Assembly (NCBI RefSeq): GCF_014205155.1 | Contig: NZ_JACHMX010000001.1 | Coordinates: 8,990,001-9,054,000, forward strand | DNA from: Amycolatopsis umgeniensis | GTDB taxonomy: Bacteria > Actinomycetota > Actinomycetes > Mycobacteriales > Pseudonocardiaceae | DNA length: 64,000 nt | Direction: 5' to 3' | In this document: positions 52,120-61,519 of the stretch, in pieces | Layout of the letters: every line of letters starts with the position of its first letter | How positions within the stretch are numbered: the first letter of the stretch is position 1 | Made by a program: the position numbers and the translations under genes | The notes under the pieces: generated by a model | The model's input: only the letters and a program-made list of their open reading frames with translations | The model's database searches: none | What the model was told of the DNA's origin: nothing

Positions 52120-53231
52120 CGATGGCGCGCGTCGGCGAGCAACTGCGCGAGCGCGTGCACGGGAGAGGTCTCCAGCTTGTGCCGGTGCGCGTCGTAGCGG
52201 TCGCGGGTGGTGCGGATGTCCGCGTGGCCCAGCAGGTCCTGGACCTTCTGGACCGGGACGTCGTTGGCCAGCAACAGGGTGCCGGTGGTCCGCCGCGCGG
52301 TGTGCGGGGAGATGGTGTTCGCTTCGGTGAGTCCGGCGGCCTTGGCCTGTGTCCGCAGGAGGAACCAGACATCGCGCTGCGCCAACGGCTTTCCGCCGGA
52401 CTTGGTGCTGTCGTAGCGGTGGGGCATGGTCGCGAGCAGCGGGCCGGTCAGGTCGTCGGGACGGACGCCGGTGCGGGCGGCCCGCAGGTCGAGGTAGCGG
52501 CGCAGCGGATGCTGGGCGGCCGGGACGAGCGGCACGAAGTCGCGGTGGCCGCCTTTGGCGGTGTAGCGCAGGATCGTGTGCCCGGCGTCGGTGTCGAGGT
52601 CGCGCACGGTCGCGGTGGTCAGGCCGGAAACGCGCAAGCCGGTGTAGAACAGGATCGCGACGACGGCCGCGTCGCGCCAGGACGGTTCGGTGTCGTTGGC
52701 GCGGGCCCGGTTCTCCATGTGGTTCAGCAGTTTCGCCGTCGACTCGCCGCCGAGCGCCGGCAGCGGCGGGGTCTTGCCGGTCTTGGGCCGGTTGACCGCG
52801 GAGACCGGGTTGCGGTCGGCGATGTCGTTGGACTGCAGGTACCGGTACCAGCTGGAGATGCCGGCGAGGGTGCGCGCGACGGTGGAGTCGGCGGCGGGCC
52901 GGGGCAGACCGTCCCTGCCGGTGACGGTGAGGGTGTTCTTCCAGGCGTCCACGTCGGCGCGCCGGGCCGTCAGCGGGTCGAGCCCGGTGCGGGCGCACCA
53001 GCCGAGCCAGGCGGCGAGGTCGGCGTAGTAGGCGCGCCGGGTGTGGTCGGTCTTGTCGGTTTCCAGCCAGAGTGTGGTGATGTGCCGGATCGCGTACCGG
53101 TCCAGCGGGTCGGCCGGGGGGAGCGCGGGCAGTAGCGCGACGGCTTCGGAGAGGACCTGCCGCCGGTTCTCGGCCTTGGTCTCCGGCAGTCGCGGGGCTG
53201 CGGGCACGAGTTCGGCGGACATCGTGATCAT
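52110..53231 (-). CDS. tyrosine recombinase (XerC/D-like)
   Basis: A 373-residue phage-integrase-family recombinase. SAM-like N-terminal domain (about 45-140: YAIRHITTLWLETDKTDHTR, RRAYYADLAAWLGW). Catalytic residues are complete: Arg in FYTGLRVSGL (about 200), Lys in RYTAKGGHRDF (about 228), HxxR in SPHTARRTTGT (about 310), His in LLGHADIRTTRDR (about 333) and nucleophile Tyr in RDRYDAHRH (about 342). ATG at 53231. No transposase, excisionase, tRNA or att repeats were found beside it, so it looks like a lone, chromosomal recombinase; its substrate is unknown. Confidence 0.9.
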   Translation of the reverse strand: MITMSAELVPAAPRLPETKAENRRQVLSEAVALLPALPPADPLDRYAIRHITTLWLETDKTDHTRRAYYADLAAWLGWCARTGLDPLTARRADVDAWKNTLTVTGRDGLPRPAADSTVARTLAGISSWYRYLQSNDIADRNPVSAVNRPKTGKTPPLPALGGESTAKLLNHMENRARANDTEPSWRDAAVVAILFYTGLRVSGLTTATVRDLDTDAGHTILRYTAKGGHRDFVPLVPAAQHPLRRYLDLRAARTGVRPDDLTGPLLATMPHRYDSTKSGGKPLAQRDVWFLLRTQAKAAGLTEANTISPHTARRTTGTLLLANDVPVQKVQDLLGHADIRTTRDRYDAHRHKLETSPVHALAQLLADARHRQS

Positions 53232-53257
53232 CCTAGCCCCGGCTCGTCGGCGGCGTT

Positions 53258-53290
53258 CGCATTTCGTCCTCTGGTCGAGGACGAAATGCG
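53258..53290. repeat. 14-bp perfect inverted repeat beside recombinase gene
   Basis: CGCATTTCGTCCTC (53258-53271) pairs exactly with GAGGACGAAATGCG (53277-53290) around 5 nt. It fills the gap between the deaminase stop (53298, minus strand) and the recombinase ATG (53231). It could be a terminator for the deaminase unit lacking a T-run, or a recombinase-related site. Confidence 0.6.
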
Positions 53291-53297
53291 CCGGGGC

Positions 53298-53723
53298 TCA
53301 GGTGTAGTACCCGGCCACCGGGACACGGGCCTCGTCGAACAACGCGGGCCCTTCCAGCCGCACGGCCGGCGCGGTGGACGGCGGCTTGAGCGCGGTGACC
53401 TGCTCGCCGGACAGGGCGAACACGACCCGTCCCAGGCCGGAGCGTTCGATGGCGCCCTGGCACATCCCGCACGGCTGGCAACTGGTGTACATCGTCGTCT
53501 CGGCGGCGACGGCCGGATCCAGTTCGCGCGCGGCCCAGACGGCGAGCTTCAGCTCCGGGTGCAGGCTGATGTCCGATTGCGACACCGAGGTGTTGTGGTC
53601 CTCGGCCAGCACCACGCCGTCGGGGCCGACGAGGAGCGAACCGAAGGGCGGATCACCGTCCTCACGGGACTTCGCGGCCAGCTCGATGGCACGGCGGAGG
53701 AACTTCTCGTCTTCGTCGGTCAT
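53298..53723 (-). CDS. cytidine/guanine deaminase-like zinc enzyme
   Basis: A 141-residue CDA-fold deaminase. The zinc motif is HPE in SDISLHPELKLAVWAAREL (about residue 56) where most members have HAE, followed by PCxxC in TMYTSCQPCGMCQGAIERSG (about 82-88). GDPPFGSLLVGPDGVVLAED is the usual first hairpin. The HPE variant with TSCQPC resembles guanine deaminase/CMP-type relatives; substrate not assigned. ATG at 53723 lies 2 bp after the LLM oxidoreductase stop. Confidence 0.85.
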   Translation of the reverse strand: MTDEDEKFLRRAIELAAKSREDGDPPFGSLLVGPDGVVLAEDHNTSVSQSDISLHPELKLAVWAARELDPAVAAETTMYTSCQPCGMCQGAIERSGLGRVVFALSGEQVTALKPPSTAPAVRLEGPALFDEARVPVAGYYT

Positions 53724-53725
53724 GA

Positions 53726-54589
53726 TCAGTCCTGTTCGGTTCGGTATCGGCCCAGATCCCAGTGGGCTGCCACGGTCGCCAAAGCCTGCCACGCGGCTTC
53801 CGGGCGGAGGGTCTCTTCGGGGTCGCCGGAGAACGGGTCGAGCACGACCGTCTCGGCGCCGAGGTGGCGAAGCCGGTCGAGGTCGTCGACGATCTGCTCG
53901 ATCGTGCCTTCGCCGGCCAGGCGTTCGGGTCCGGTGATCGGACGCTCGGTGACGTTCAGCAGGATCCGCGGGGTGAACGCCGGGACAGGCCGGTCTTGGG
54001 CGTCGGCGATCATCTTGACCCTGGTGAGCGCTTCGGTGAGCCAGCGGAGGGTGGTCCGCAGCGGATGCCAGGCGTCGCCGACGCGGACGGCGCGGCGGAT
54101 CCCGGCGTCGCTGTTGCCGCCGACCCAGATCGGGATGTGCCCCGCGCGGTAGTCGGCGTCGTTCGCCCAGGCCTTCCGGACGGCGTCGAGATGGTCGTCG
54201 GTCAGCCGTCCACGCTTCTCGAACGGGACATCGAGCGCCTGGAACTCCTGGCGGGCCCATCCGGACGCGACACCGAGCACGAGCCGTCCGCCGCTGAGCT
54301 GGTTCAGGTTCGCGGCCATCCGGGCGATCAGCAGCGGATGCCGGTACGGGACGATGAGCACGGTGGTGCCCAGCCGGATTCTGCTCGTCACCCCGGCCAG
54401 CCACGACAGCGTCGTGAACGGCTCGTAGAACGGCGCCGGGTACTGCTCGGCGACGTCGGGGGTGATGGCGACGTGATCGGACACCATGAGCAGGTCGTAG
54501 CCGAGGCCTTCGACCGTGGTGGCCCAGCCGCGGAGGATCCCGGGGTCGGTCCCCGGTCCGAAATTCGGGACGTTGACACCTATTCGCAC
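53726..54589 (-). CDS. LLM class F420-dependent oxidoreductase
   Basis: A 287-residue luciferase-like TIM barrel: MRIGVNVPNFGPGTDPGILR, YDLLMVSDHVAITPDVAEQY, RIRLGTTVLIVPYRHPLLIA, GGRLVLGVASGWARQEFQAL and IPIWVGGNSDAGIRRAVRVG. The pattern is that of the F420-dependent LLM family frequent in actinobacteria. GTG at 54589. Operon with the deaminase; divergent from a Lrp/AsnC gene that may regulate it. Confidence 0.88.
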   Translation of the reverse strand: MRIGVNVPNFGPGTDPGILRGWATTVEGLGYDLLMVSDHVAITPDVAEQYPAPFYEPFTTLSWLAGVTSRIRLGTTVLIVPYRHPLLIARMAANLNQLSGGRLVLGVASGWARQEFQALDVPFEKRGRLTDDHLDAVRKAWANDADYRAGHIPIWVGGNSDAGIRRAVRVGDAWHPLRTTLRWLTEALTRVKMIADAQDRPVPAFTPRILLNVTERPITGPERLAGEGTIEQIVDDLDRLRHLGAETVVLDPFSGDPEETLRPEAAWQALATVAAHWDLGRYRTEQD

Positions 54590-54681
54590 AGGTCAAGGCT
54601 ATCGGTGCGACCGGAGCCCGGGAAGAGATCTTTCCCGGCGTGAAGGCCCTCGAGCCGTGGATCTGCCGGTATTCTGGCCCG

Positions 54682-55128
54682 ATGACCGAGACTCTCGACG
54701 CGACGGACTGGGCGATCCTGGTCGAGCTCCAGAAGGACGGGCGGCTCCCGCTCACCGAGCTGGGCAAGCGGGTCAGCCTGAGCGCGTCGGCGACGACGGA
54801 GCGGGTCAAGCGGTTGGAGTCGGCCGGGGTGATCACCGGCTATCGCGCGGACGTCGACCTCGAGAAGGCCGGATACGTGGTGCTCGCGGTGGTACGGCTG
54901 AAGTACCCGGGCAGCAAACACGCGCCCCTGCACAAGCTGCTGGCGGAGCGGACCGAGATCCTCGAATGCCTCCGGACGACCGGTGACGACTGCTATTCGC
55001 TGAAGATCGCGGCGCCTTCGATGGGGCGGCTGGAGGAGATCGTCAACGAGCTCGCGCTGTTCGGGAGCACGAACACCAACATCGTCTACAACCAGACGTT
55101 ACCGTACCGGGGACCGCAGGGTCCGTGA
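54682..55128 (+). CDS. Lrp/AsnC family regulator
   Basis: A 148-residue Lrp protein: DATDWAILVELQKDGRLPLT, ELGKRVSLSASATTERVKRL (recognition helix), SAGVITGYRADVDLEKAGY linker, and the RAM domain (RTTGDDCYSLKIAAPSMGRL, NTNIVYNQTLPYRGPQ). ATG at 54682 has a TATTCT -10-like box at 54670-54675, so the mRNA is probably leaderless; an in-frame ATG at 54640 would run through the promoter. Amino-acid-responsive control of the divergent LLM/deaminase operon is likely. Confidence 0.9.
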   Translation: MTETLDATDWAILVELQKDGRLPLTELGKRVSLSASATTERVKRLESAGVITGYRADVDLEKAGYVVLAVVRLKYPGSKHAPLHKLLAERTEILECLRTTGDDCYSLKIAAPSMGRLEEIVNELALFGSTNTNIVYNQTLPYRGPQGP

Positions 55129-55149
55129 CCGCGGCGGTCACGGACCCTG
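55117..55149. terminator. bidirectional terminator
   Basis: Perfect 15-bp stem CAGGGTCCGTGACCG (55117-55131) with CGGTCACGGACCCTG (55135-55149), loop CGG. The AsnC stop codon lies within the left arm, and the VOC gene on the other strand ends 4 bp beyond the right arm. Confidence 0.8.
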
Positions 55150-55152
55150 GTG

Positions 55153-55542
55153 TCAGCCCTGCCCCGCCGTCTCCCAGAGTCCGATGACGTTGCCTTCCGG
55201 ATCCTTGAAATAGGCGGAGAAACCCATCTGGCCGACAGCGGTCCGCCCGACGAGGGTCGAACCGCCCTGTTTCTCGATGACCGTGAGCGTGTCGTCGATG
55301 CTGTCGACGTCGAGCACGATCACCGGGCCGGCTGCGGCGCTGACCTCCCTCGACAGCATCCCGCCGTTGATGAACCCCGGCTCCGAGGGCATCCCGGTTT
55401 CGGCCGTCGGGCCCGAGGAGACCATCGTGTAGCCCATCCCCGGCAGTGTGTCGGCCTTCCAGCCGAAGACCTCCCGGTAGAAACCGCGTGCGCGATCGCC
55501 GTCCTCGAACGGGATCTCGAAGTGGACCACCCGTCCGGTCAT
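55153..55542 (-). CDS. VOC family protein (glyoxalase-like)
   Basis: A 129-residue VOC protein: MTGRVVHFEIPFEDGDRARG, FYREVFGWKADTLPGMGYTM, VIVLDVDSIDDTLTVIEKQG and YFKDPEGNVIGLWETAGQG. The repeats of beta-alpha-beta-beta-beta pattern fit a single-chain dimeric glyoxalase/bleomycin-resistance fold; metal ligands His/Glu (VHFEIP and IGLWET) are present. ATG at 55542 is chosen (9 nt after AGGAG, matching homologue starts); ATG at 55548 is possible. It lies 68 bp downstream of the Rox-like gene on the same strand, so it may be co-induced. Confidence 0.82.
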   Translation of the reverse strand: MTGRVVHFEIPFEDGDRARGFYREVFGWKADTLPGMGYTMVSSGPTAETGMPSEPGFINGGMLSREVSAAAGPVIVLDVDSIDDTLTVIEKQGGSTLVGRTAVGQMGFSAYFKDPEGNVIGLWETAGQG

Positions 55543-55610
55543 CGTCATCAACTCCTGTCGTGGCAGCGGGATCGGAACGCCACCAGCCAACAACCGGTGA
55601 TCCCGGCGCG

Positions 55611-57239
<1,629 letters not shown>

Positions 57240-57255
57240 TCACTGTGATCGGACA

Positions 57256-57297
57256 CGAACATGTTCGCTCCGAACTTGTTCGTGACGAACATGTTCG
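57256..57297 (+). promoter_or_regulatory. three tandem operators and promoter of tetR
   Basis: Perfect palindromes CGAACATGTTCG occur at 57256-57267 and 57286-57297, with CGAACTTGTTCG (one mismatch) at 57271-57282; centres are 15 bp apart. A TTGTTC -35 (57276-57281) and TATCGT -10 (57299-57304), 17 bp apart, place the third operator in the spacer and the second over the -35. The -10 is 6 nt before the TetR ATG, suggesting a leaderless, autorepressed transcript. Confidence 0.75.
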
Positions 57298-57310
57298 TTA
57301 TCGTGAGGGT

Positions 57311-57985
57311 ATGGCATCTGAGATGAGTCGCCGGGAGCGTCCGGCCAAACCCGCGTTGAGCCGTGGCGGCATCGTGGCCGCGGCTGTCGGGATCCTGCGG
57401 GAGGAAGGCCTGCGGAAGGTCACGATGCGCCGCCTCGCGCAGGAACTCGACACCGGCGCGGCCTCGCTCTACGTCTACGTCCGCAACACCGCCGAGCTGC
57501 ACGCGGCGATCCTGGACGAACTCCTCGGCACGATCGCCCCGCCGCCGTCCGAGGGTGACTGGCGTGATCGGCTCGAACGGCTGCTCACGGCCTACACCTC
57601 GATGCTGCTCGAGTACCCCGGCCTCGCGCTGTCCGCGCTGGTGGCCCGTCCGAGCGGCGAGAACTACCTCGGCCTGGTCGAAAACCTGCTCGCCCTCCTC
57701 GCCGAAGGCGACGTGCCACCCGAACAGCGCGCCTGGGGGATCGACCTCCTCCTGCAATACGCGACGACGACCGCGGCCGAGCACGCCGACGAGGAGCCGC
57801 AAGGCGATTGGGACGCACTGGCACGCGCCGTGCGGGACGCCGACGAGACGACCCATCCGCGGATCGCCGCCCACTCGGCCGACCTGCTCACCGGACAACC
57901 CGCGCAACGGATGTCCTGGGGTTTGCGCGTGCTGATCACCGGGATCACGCACACCGCCGTACCACCCGAAAGGAACCCGACATGA
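57311..57985 (+). CDS. TetR family regulator (TetR_C_11-like)
   Basis: A 224-residue TetR protein: ALSRGGIVAAAVGILREEGL, KVTMRRLAQELDTGAASLYV (recognition helix, GAASLYVYVRN), and a C-terminal domain with EYPGLALSALVARPSGENYL, as in the tetracycline-repressor-like C-terminal families. ATG at 57311; ATG at 57323 is possible. It overlaps the next gene by ATGA, so regulator and Tet(X)-like enzyme form one operon behind three operators. Confidence 0.9.
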   Translation: MASEMSRRERPAKPALSRGGIVAAAVGILREEGLRKVTMRRLAQELDTGAASLYVYVRNTAELHAAILDELLGTIAPPPSEGDWRDRLERLLTAYTSMLLEYPGLALSALVARPSGENYLGLVENLLALLAEGDVPPEQRAWGIDLLLQYATTTAAEHADEEPQGDWDALARAVRDADETTHPRIAAHSADLLTGQPAQRMSWGLRVLITGITHTAVPPERNPT

Positions 57986-59151
57986 CCACACACCACCCCA
58001 TCGCGATCATCGGGGCCGGCCTCGGCGGGCTCACCCTGGCCCGCGTCCTGCACGTCAACGGGATCGAGGCCGCGGTCTTCGACCTGGACGCGTCGCCGTC
58101 CGCCAGGACGCAGGGCGGCATGCTCGACATCCACGAGGAATCCGGCCAGGAAGCACTCCGGGCGGCCGGTCTCCTCGACGAGTTCCGAACGCTCGTGCAC
58201 CCCGGCGGGGAGGCGATGCGCATCCTCGATCGGCACGCCGTCGTCCACCGCGAGGAAGCCGACGACGGCGACGGAGGCCGTCCCGAAGTCGCCCGCGGCG
58301 ATCTGCGCGACCTCCTGCTCGGTTCGCTGCCCGAGGGCACCGTGCGCTGGGGTGCCAAGATCACCGGCGCCCGCCCGCTCGGCGGCGGCGAGCACGAAGT
58401 CACCCTGGGCGGCGGCACGGTGTTCACCACAGACCTGCTGATCGGCGCCGACGGCGCGTGGTCCAAGGTCCGGCCCCTGGTCTCCGACGCCGAACCGGCC
58501 TACGAGGGGCTCTCGTTCGTCGAAGTCCACCTGCACGACGCCGCGACCCGTCATCCCGCGAGCGCCGCGCTGATCGGCGGCGGCATGTTCTTCGCCCTCG
58601 GCGCGGGCAAAGGGTTCCTGGCGCATCACGACTCGACCGGCAGTCTGCACGTCTACATCGCGGTGAAGACGGCCGAGAACTGGATCTCCACCGTCGACTT
58701 CAGCGACACCGCCACCGCGAAGGCCGCCGTACTGGAGCATTTCGACGGCTGGGACGCGGGCCTGCGAGCGCTGATCACCGACGCGGACGGCACCCTGACC
58801 CCTCGGCTGATCCACGCGCTGCCGATCGGACACCGCTGGGACCGCGTCCCCGGCGTCACCCTTCTCGGCGACGCCGCCCACCTGATGTCGCCATTCGCCG
58901 GCGAGGGCGCCAACCTCGCGATGCTCGATGGCGCCGAACTCGGCCTGGCCCTCGCCGCCGACCCGGGCGACACCCAAACCGCTCTCGCCGCATATGAGAA
59001 GGCGCTGTTCCCCCGCGGTGAGGCCTCGGCCGCCGAATCCGCCGAAAGCCTGGTTCTCTGCTTCGCCGAAGACTCCCCGAAGCCTTTGCTGGAACGATTC
59101 GCGTCCTACCGCCAGGCAACCGCCATCCGGGGCCGGGCGTACAACCGGTAG
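57982..59151 (+). CDS. Tet(X)-like FAD-dependent monooxygenase
   Basis: A 389-residue class A flavoprotein: IAIIGAGLGGLTLARVLHVN (FAD, about residues 7-26), FDLDASPSARTQGGMLDIHE (with the conserved segment GGxLDIH of Tet(X)), GADGAWSKVRPLVSD, and GVTLLGDAAHLMSPFAGEGA (about 288-307). Tet(X)-type enzymes hydroxylate tetracyclines; many actinobacterial homologues act on other aromatic compounds. The TetR operon layout supports a drug-inducible role. ATG at 57982 overlaps the TetR stop. Confidence 0.85.
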   Translation: MTTHHPIAIIGAGLGGLTLARVLHVNGIEAAVFDLDASPSARTQGGMLDIHEESGQEALRAAGLLDEFRTLVHPGGEAMRILDRHAVVHREEADDGDGGRPEVARGDLRDLLLGSLPEGTVRWGAKITGARPLGGGEHEVTLGGGTVFTTDLLIGADGAWSKVRPLVSDAEPAYEGLSFVEVHLHDAATRHPASAALIGGGMFFALGAGKGFLAHHDSTGSLHVYIAVKTAENWISTVDFSDTATAKAAVLEHFDGWDAGLRALITDADGTLTPRLIHALPIGHRWDRVPGVTLLGDAAHLMSPFAGEGANLAMLDGAELGLALAADPGDTQTALAAYEKALFPRGEASAAESAESLVLCFAEDSPKPLLERFASYRQATAIRGRAYNR

Positions 59152-59168
59152 GCGAGCGAGGGGGAGCG

Positions 59169-59987
59169 ATGGCTGACACGATGACGGGCTGGCCCGGCGA
59201 ACCCGGGTTCGACGAGATCACGGCGACCAGGCAGTGGCTGGGCAAACGCGGGATCGAGGTGGGGGAGCCGTCGAGACTGCTCTCGGCGCGAGTCGGCGCC
59301 CGGTTGAGCCGGCGGTCACCCGGCCGATTCCGATGGCTCGCCGGAGCCGCGGCGTTGAGCATCCTGCTGGCCGTCGCCTACGGATCCGTGGGGGTTCACG
59401 GTGACGGGATCGTCCTTGGCCTCGTCTGCGCCTCCATGGAGGTCGCGCTCTGGCTGTCGTACCGGCACCGCGAGCGCGCACTGGGACCGTTGCCGGTGAT
59501 GGACCGGCGCTCCGGGCGGCCTTCGGCCTTCGCGATCCTCGGCGGCTGGTACGTGGCGTCGTTCGTGATCACTTTCGGCGGTGGAGCCGCTCTCGCGGCG
59601 GCCATCCATCTCACCACCCCGGCGAAGGCGTACGCGCAGGGTCTGATCGCCATGCTCGGCTGGGCCGCGCTGTGCTGCGCGGTGATCCTCATCGGCACCC
59701 TGCGCCGGCCGGTGTACGCCGAGGACACCGCCTCGGCGGCCGTCGATACCGAACTGCGCGTCCTGGACAGCCAGGCCGCGGTACCTGGTTTCTACGCGGT
59801 GATCATCCTGTACGACAGGATCGTCGGCGACCGGGTTCCCGGCGAGTTCACCGGCTGGCTGATCGCCTACGCCGTCCTCGCGTTCGGGACGACGGTGATC
59901 GGCGTGTGGAGGCATCACCGCCGCCCCGCGCTGCCGCCCGGCGACTACGGAACCCCGATCAGGCCGGTGCTGGACCGGAGTTTCTGA
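59169..59987 (+). CDS. hypothetical polytopic membrane protein
   Basis: A 272-residue protein of unknown family. A soluble N-terminus (about 1-53) is followed by five or six hydrophobic segments: WLAGAAALSILLAVAYGSV (about 56-74), GIVLGLVCASMEVALWLSY (79-97), AILGGWYVASFVITFGGGAA (121-140), LIAMLGWAALCCAVILIGTL (158-177), and GWLIAYAVLAFGTTVIGVW (229-247). ATG at 59169 after GGGGAG, 17 bp downstream of the Tet(X)-like gene, so likely in the same operon. Confidence 0.6.
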   Translation: MADTMTGWPGEPGFDEITATRQWLGKRGIEVGEPSRLLSARVGARLSRRSPGRFRWLAGAAALSILLAVAYGSVGVHGDGIVLGLVCASMEVALWLSYRHRERALGPLPVMDRRSGRPSAFAILGGWYVASFVITFGGGAALAAAIHLTTPAKAYAQGLIAMLGWAALCCAVILIGTLRRPVYAEDTASAAVDTELRVLDSQAAVPGFYAVIILYDRIVGDRVPGEFTGWLIAYAVLAFGTTVIGVWRHHRRPALPPGDYGTPIRPVLDRSF

Positions 59988-60004
59988 GCGAGTAAACCGC
60001 GCGC

Positions 60005-60643
60005 TCAGACCGGTTCGTGCTGGGAACGCCGGGCGTAGGCGCGGGCGGCACGGGCCCGGTCACCACAGCGCACGGAACACCACTGCCGCCGACCGTTGCG
60101 CAGGAAGAACCGGGTGCACGGGGCCGATCCGCAGGCGGCGATCCGCTCGGCGTCCGGCCCGGTGAGGAGATCCGCGGCGTTGGCCGCGAGCGTCGCCAAC
60201 GCGTGCTCGACTATCTGGGTGACCGGATGCGGCGCGGTGCGGTGCAGTCCCTGGACCGGATCCCAGCGCAGGAGTTCCGCCGTCGGGGCCTTGCTCAGCG
60301 CGTCGTTGACCGCATTGAGCGCACTCTGCGGGGCCGGATCCGAGCAGGACTTCGAGGCGAGCAGCACCCGCACCTGCTCACGCAGCGAGCGCACCAGCCC
60401 CGCGCACATCTCCTGCAGACCGGCGTCGATCGGGGCGAGCCCGTGCTCGACGAGCCAGTCCGTCGCGAGAGAGGGGCTGCCGAGGAGGTCGGCGAACTGT
60501 CCTCCGGGCAGCGCGATCGCGGTGTTGGCAAGGGCCAGCGCGACGTACTGCTCGGTGCCCGGCGCGGGCGGCAGGGCAGTGGTGTCGAGATCGGTACCGG
60601 CGGTGTCGTGCACTTCCTCATGGTAAGCGCCGGGCTCAACCAT
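60005..60643 (-). CDS. CGNR zinc-finger regulator
   Basis: A 212-residue CGNR/ABATE protein: N-terminal ligand-type domain (about 30-165, ALALANTAIALPGGQFADLL) and zinc finger AACGSAPCTRFFLRNGRRQW followed by CSVRCGDRARAARAYARR (about 170-205), with CGDR in place of CGNR. ATG at 60643. It faces an MBL-fold gene across about 90 bp containing four copies of CCTCACGGAA-type half sites, probably its operators. Confidence 0.87.
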   Translation of the reverse strand: MVEPGAYHEEVHDTAGTDLDTTALPPAPGTEQYVALALANTAIALPGGQFADLLGSPSLATDWLVEHGLAPIDAGLQEMCAGLVRSLREQVRVLLASKSCSDPAPQSALNAVNDALSKAPTAELLRWDPVQGLHRTAPHPVTQIVEHALATLAANAADLLTGPDAERIAACGSAPCTRFFLRNGRRQWCSVRCGDRARAARAYARRSQHEPV

Positions 60644-60650
60644 GAGAAAG

Positions 60651-60727
60651 CCTCACGGAAACAGTTGCACTCTTCCGTGAGAGCGCGATAGCGTTCCTCA
60701 CGGAAACGACATTACCTATCCGTGAGG
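60651..60727. promoter_or_regulatory. cluster of CCTCACGGAA half sites
   Basis: CCTCACGGAA at 60651-60660 and 60696-60705; the inverted TTCCGTGAG at 60673-60681 and CCGTGAGG at 60720-60727. Pairs are arranged as inverted repeats 32 bp long in each half of the divergent gap between the CGNR regulator and the MBL-fold gene. This fits two operators controlling both genes. Confidence 0.65.
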
Positions 60728-60733
60728 TGGATG

Positions 60734-61519
60734 ATGACAGTCGGCGCGAACCAGATCAGCGAGCAGCTCTCCGTCCAGGTCTTCGGCGGGCCGACGGCGT
60801 TGATCGATTACGGCGGCCTGCGGCTCCTGACCGATCCGACCTTCGACGAGCCCGGCCACTACGGGAGGCCCGACGGGAGACCCGGCCTGACCAAGACCGC
60901 CCCGGCATCGGTGAACCCGGCGGACATCGGGCGCGTCGACGCGGTCCTGCTGTCCCACGACGAGCATCCCGACAACCTCGACAACTCCGGCCGGAAACTG
61001 CTGGCCGACGTGCCACTGACGCTCACCACGCCCAGCGGCGCGGGCAGGCTGGGCGGCACCGCGAGAGGACTGGAAACCTGGGAGAGGGTCGAACTGACCC
61101 GCCCAGGCGGCGGAGTGGTGACCGTGACCGCCGCACCCGCGCTCCACGGGCCGGAGGGCGCGGAGAAGGTGACCGGCGACGTCGTCGGGTTCGTGCTCAC
61201 CGCACAGGATCTTCCGACGGTCTACGTCAGCGGTGACAACGCCTCACTCGACGCCGTCCGCCAGGTCGCCGACCGATTCGGCCCGGTCGACGCCGCCGTG
61301 CTCTTCGCTGGGGCCCCGCGACTCAAGCCGGTCCTCGACGGCGCGCTGCTCGTCCTCGACAGCGCTCTGGCGGCGGAGGCGACGCGGATCCTCGGCGCCC
61401 GCGTCGTCGTCCCCGTGCACATCGACAGCTGGGAGCACTTCACCGAAGGCCGTGACGACCTGGTCGCCGCGTTCACCGCCGCGGGCTTGGCGGATCGACT
61501 TCATCTCGGAGGGCTGTGA
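60734..61519 (+). CDS. MBL-fold (UlaG-like) hydrolase
   Basis: A 261-residue metallo-beta-lactamase-fold protein: TALIDYGGLRLLTDPTFDEP, metal motif VLLSHDEHPDNLD (HxDEHxD variant, about residues 78-90), ALHGPEGAEKV, VSGDNASLDAVRQ and VVPVHIDSWEHFTEG. The first His of HxHxDH is kept as SHDEHPD, as in UlaG-type lactonases and related proteins. ATG at 60734 is used (GAGG 6 nt upstream); ATG 60731 and GTG 60722 are alternatives. The 3' end overlaps a convergent methyltransferase gene by 47 bp. Confidence 0.82.
   Translation: MTVGANQISEQLSVQVFGGPTALIDYGGLRLLTDPTFDEPGHYGRPDGRPGLTKTAPASVNPADIGRVDAVLLSHDEHPDNLDNSGRKLLADVPLTLTTPSGAGRLGGTARGLETWERVELTRPGGGVVTVTAAPALHGPEGAEKVTGDVVGFVLTAQDLPTVYVSGDNASLDAVRQVADRFGPVDAAVLFAGAPRLKPVLDGALLVLDSALAAEATRILGARVVVPVHIDSWEHFTEGRDDLVAAFTAAGLADRLHLGGL

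Noticed and set aside
52110..53297. Integrated mobile element around the recombinase
   Set aside because: Neighbours are ordinary metabolic and regulatory genes; no direct repeats, tRNA end or phage genes are present.
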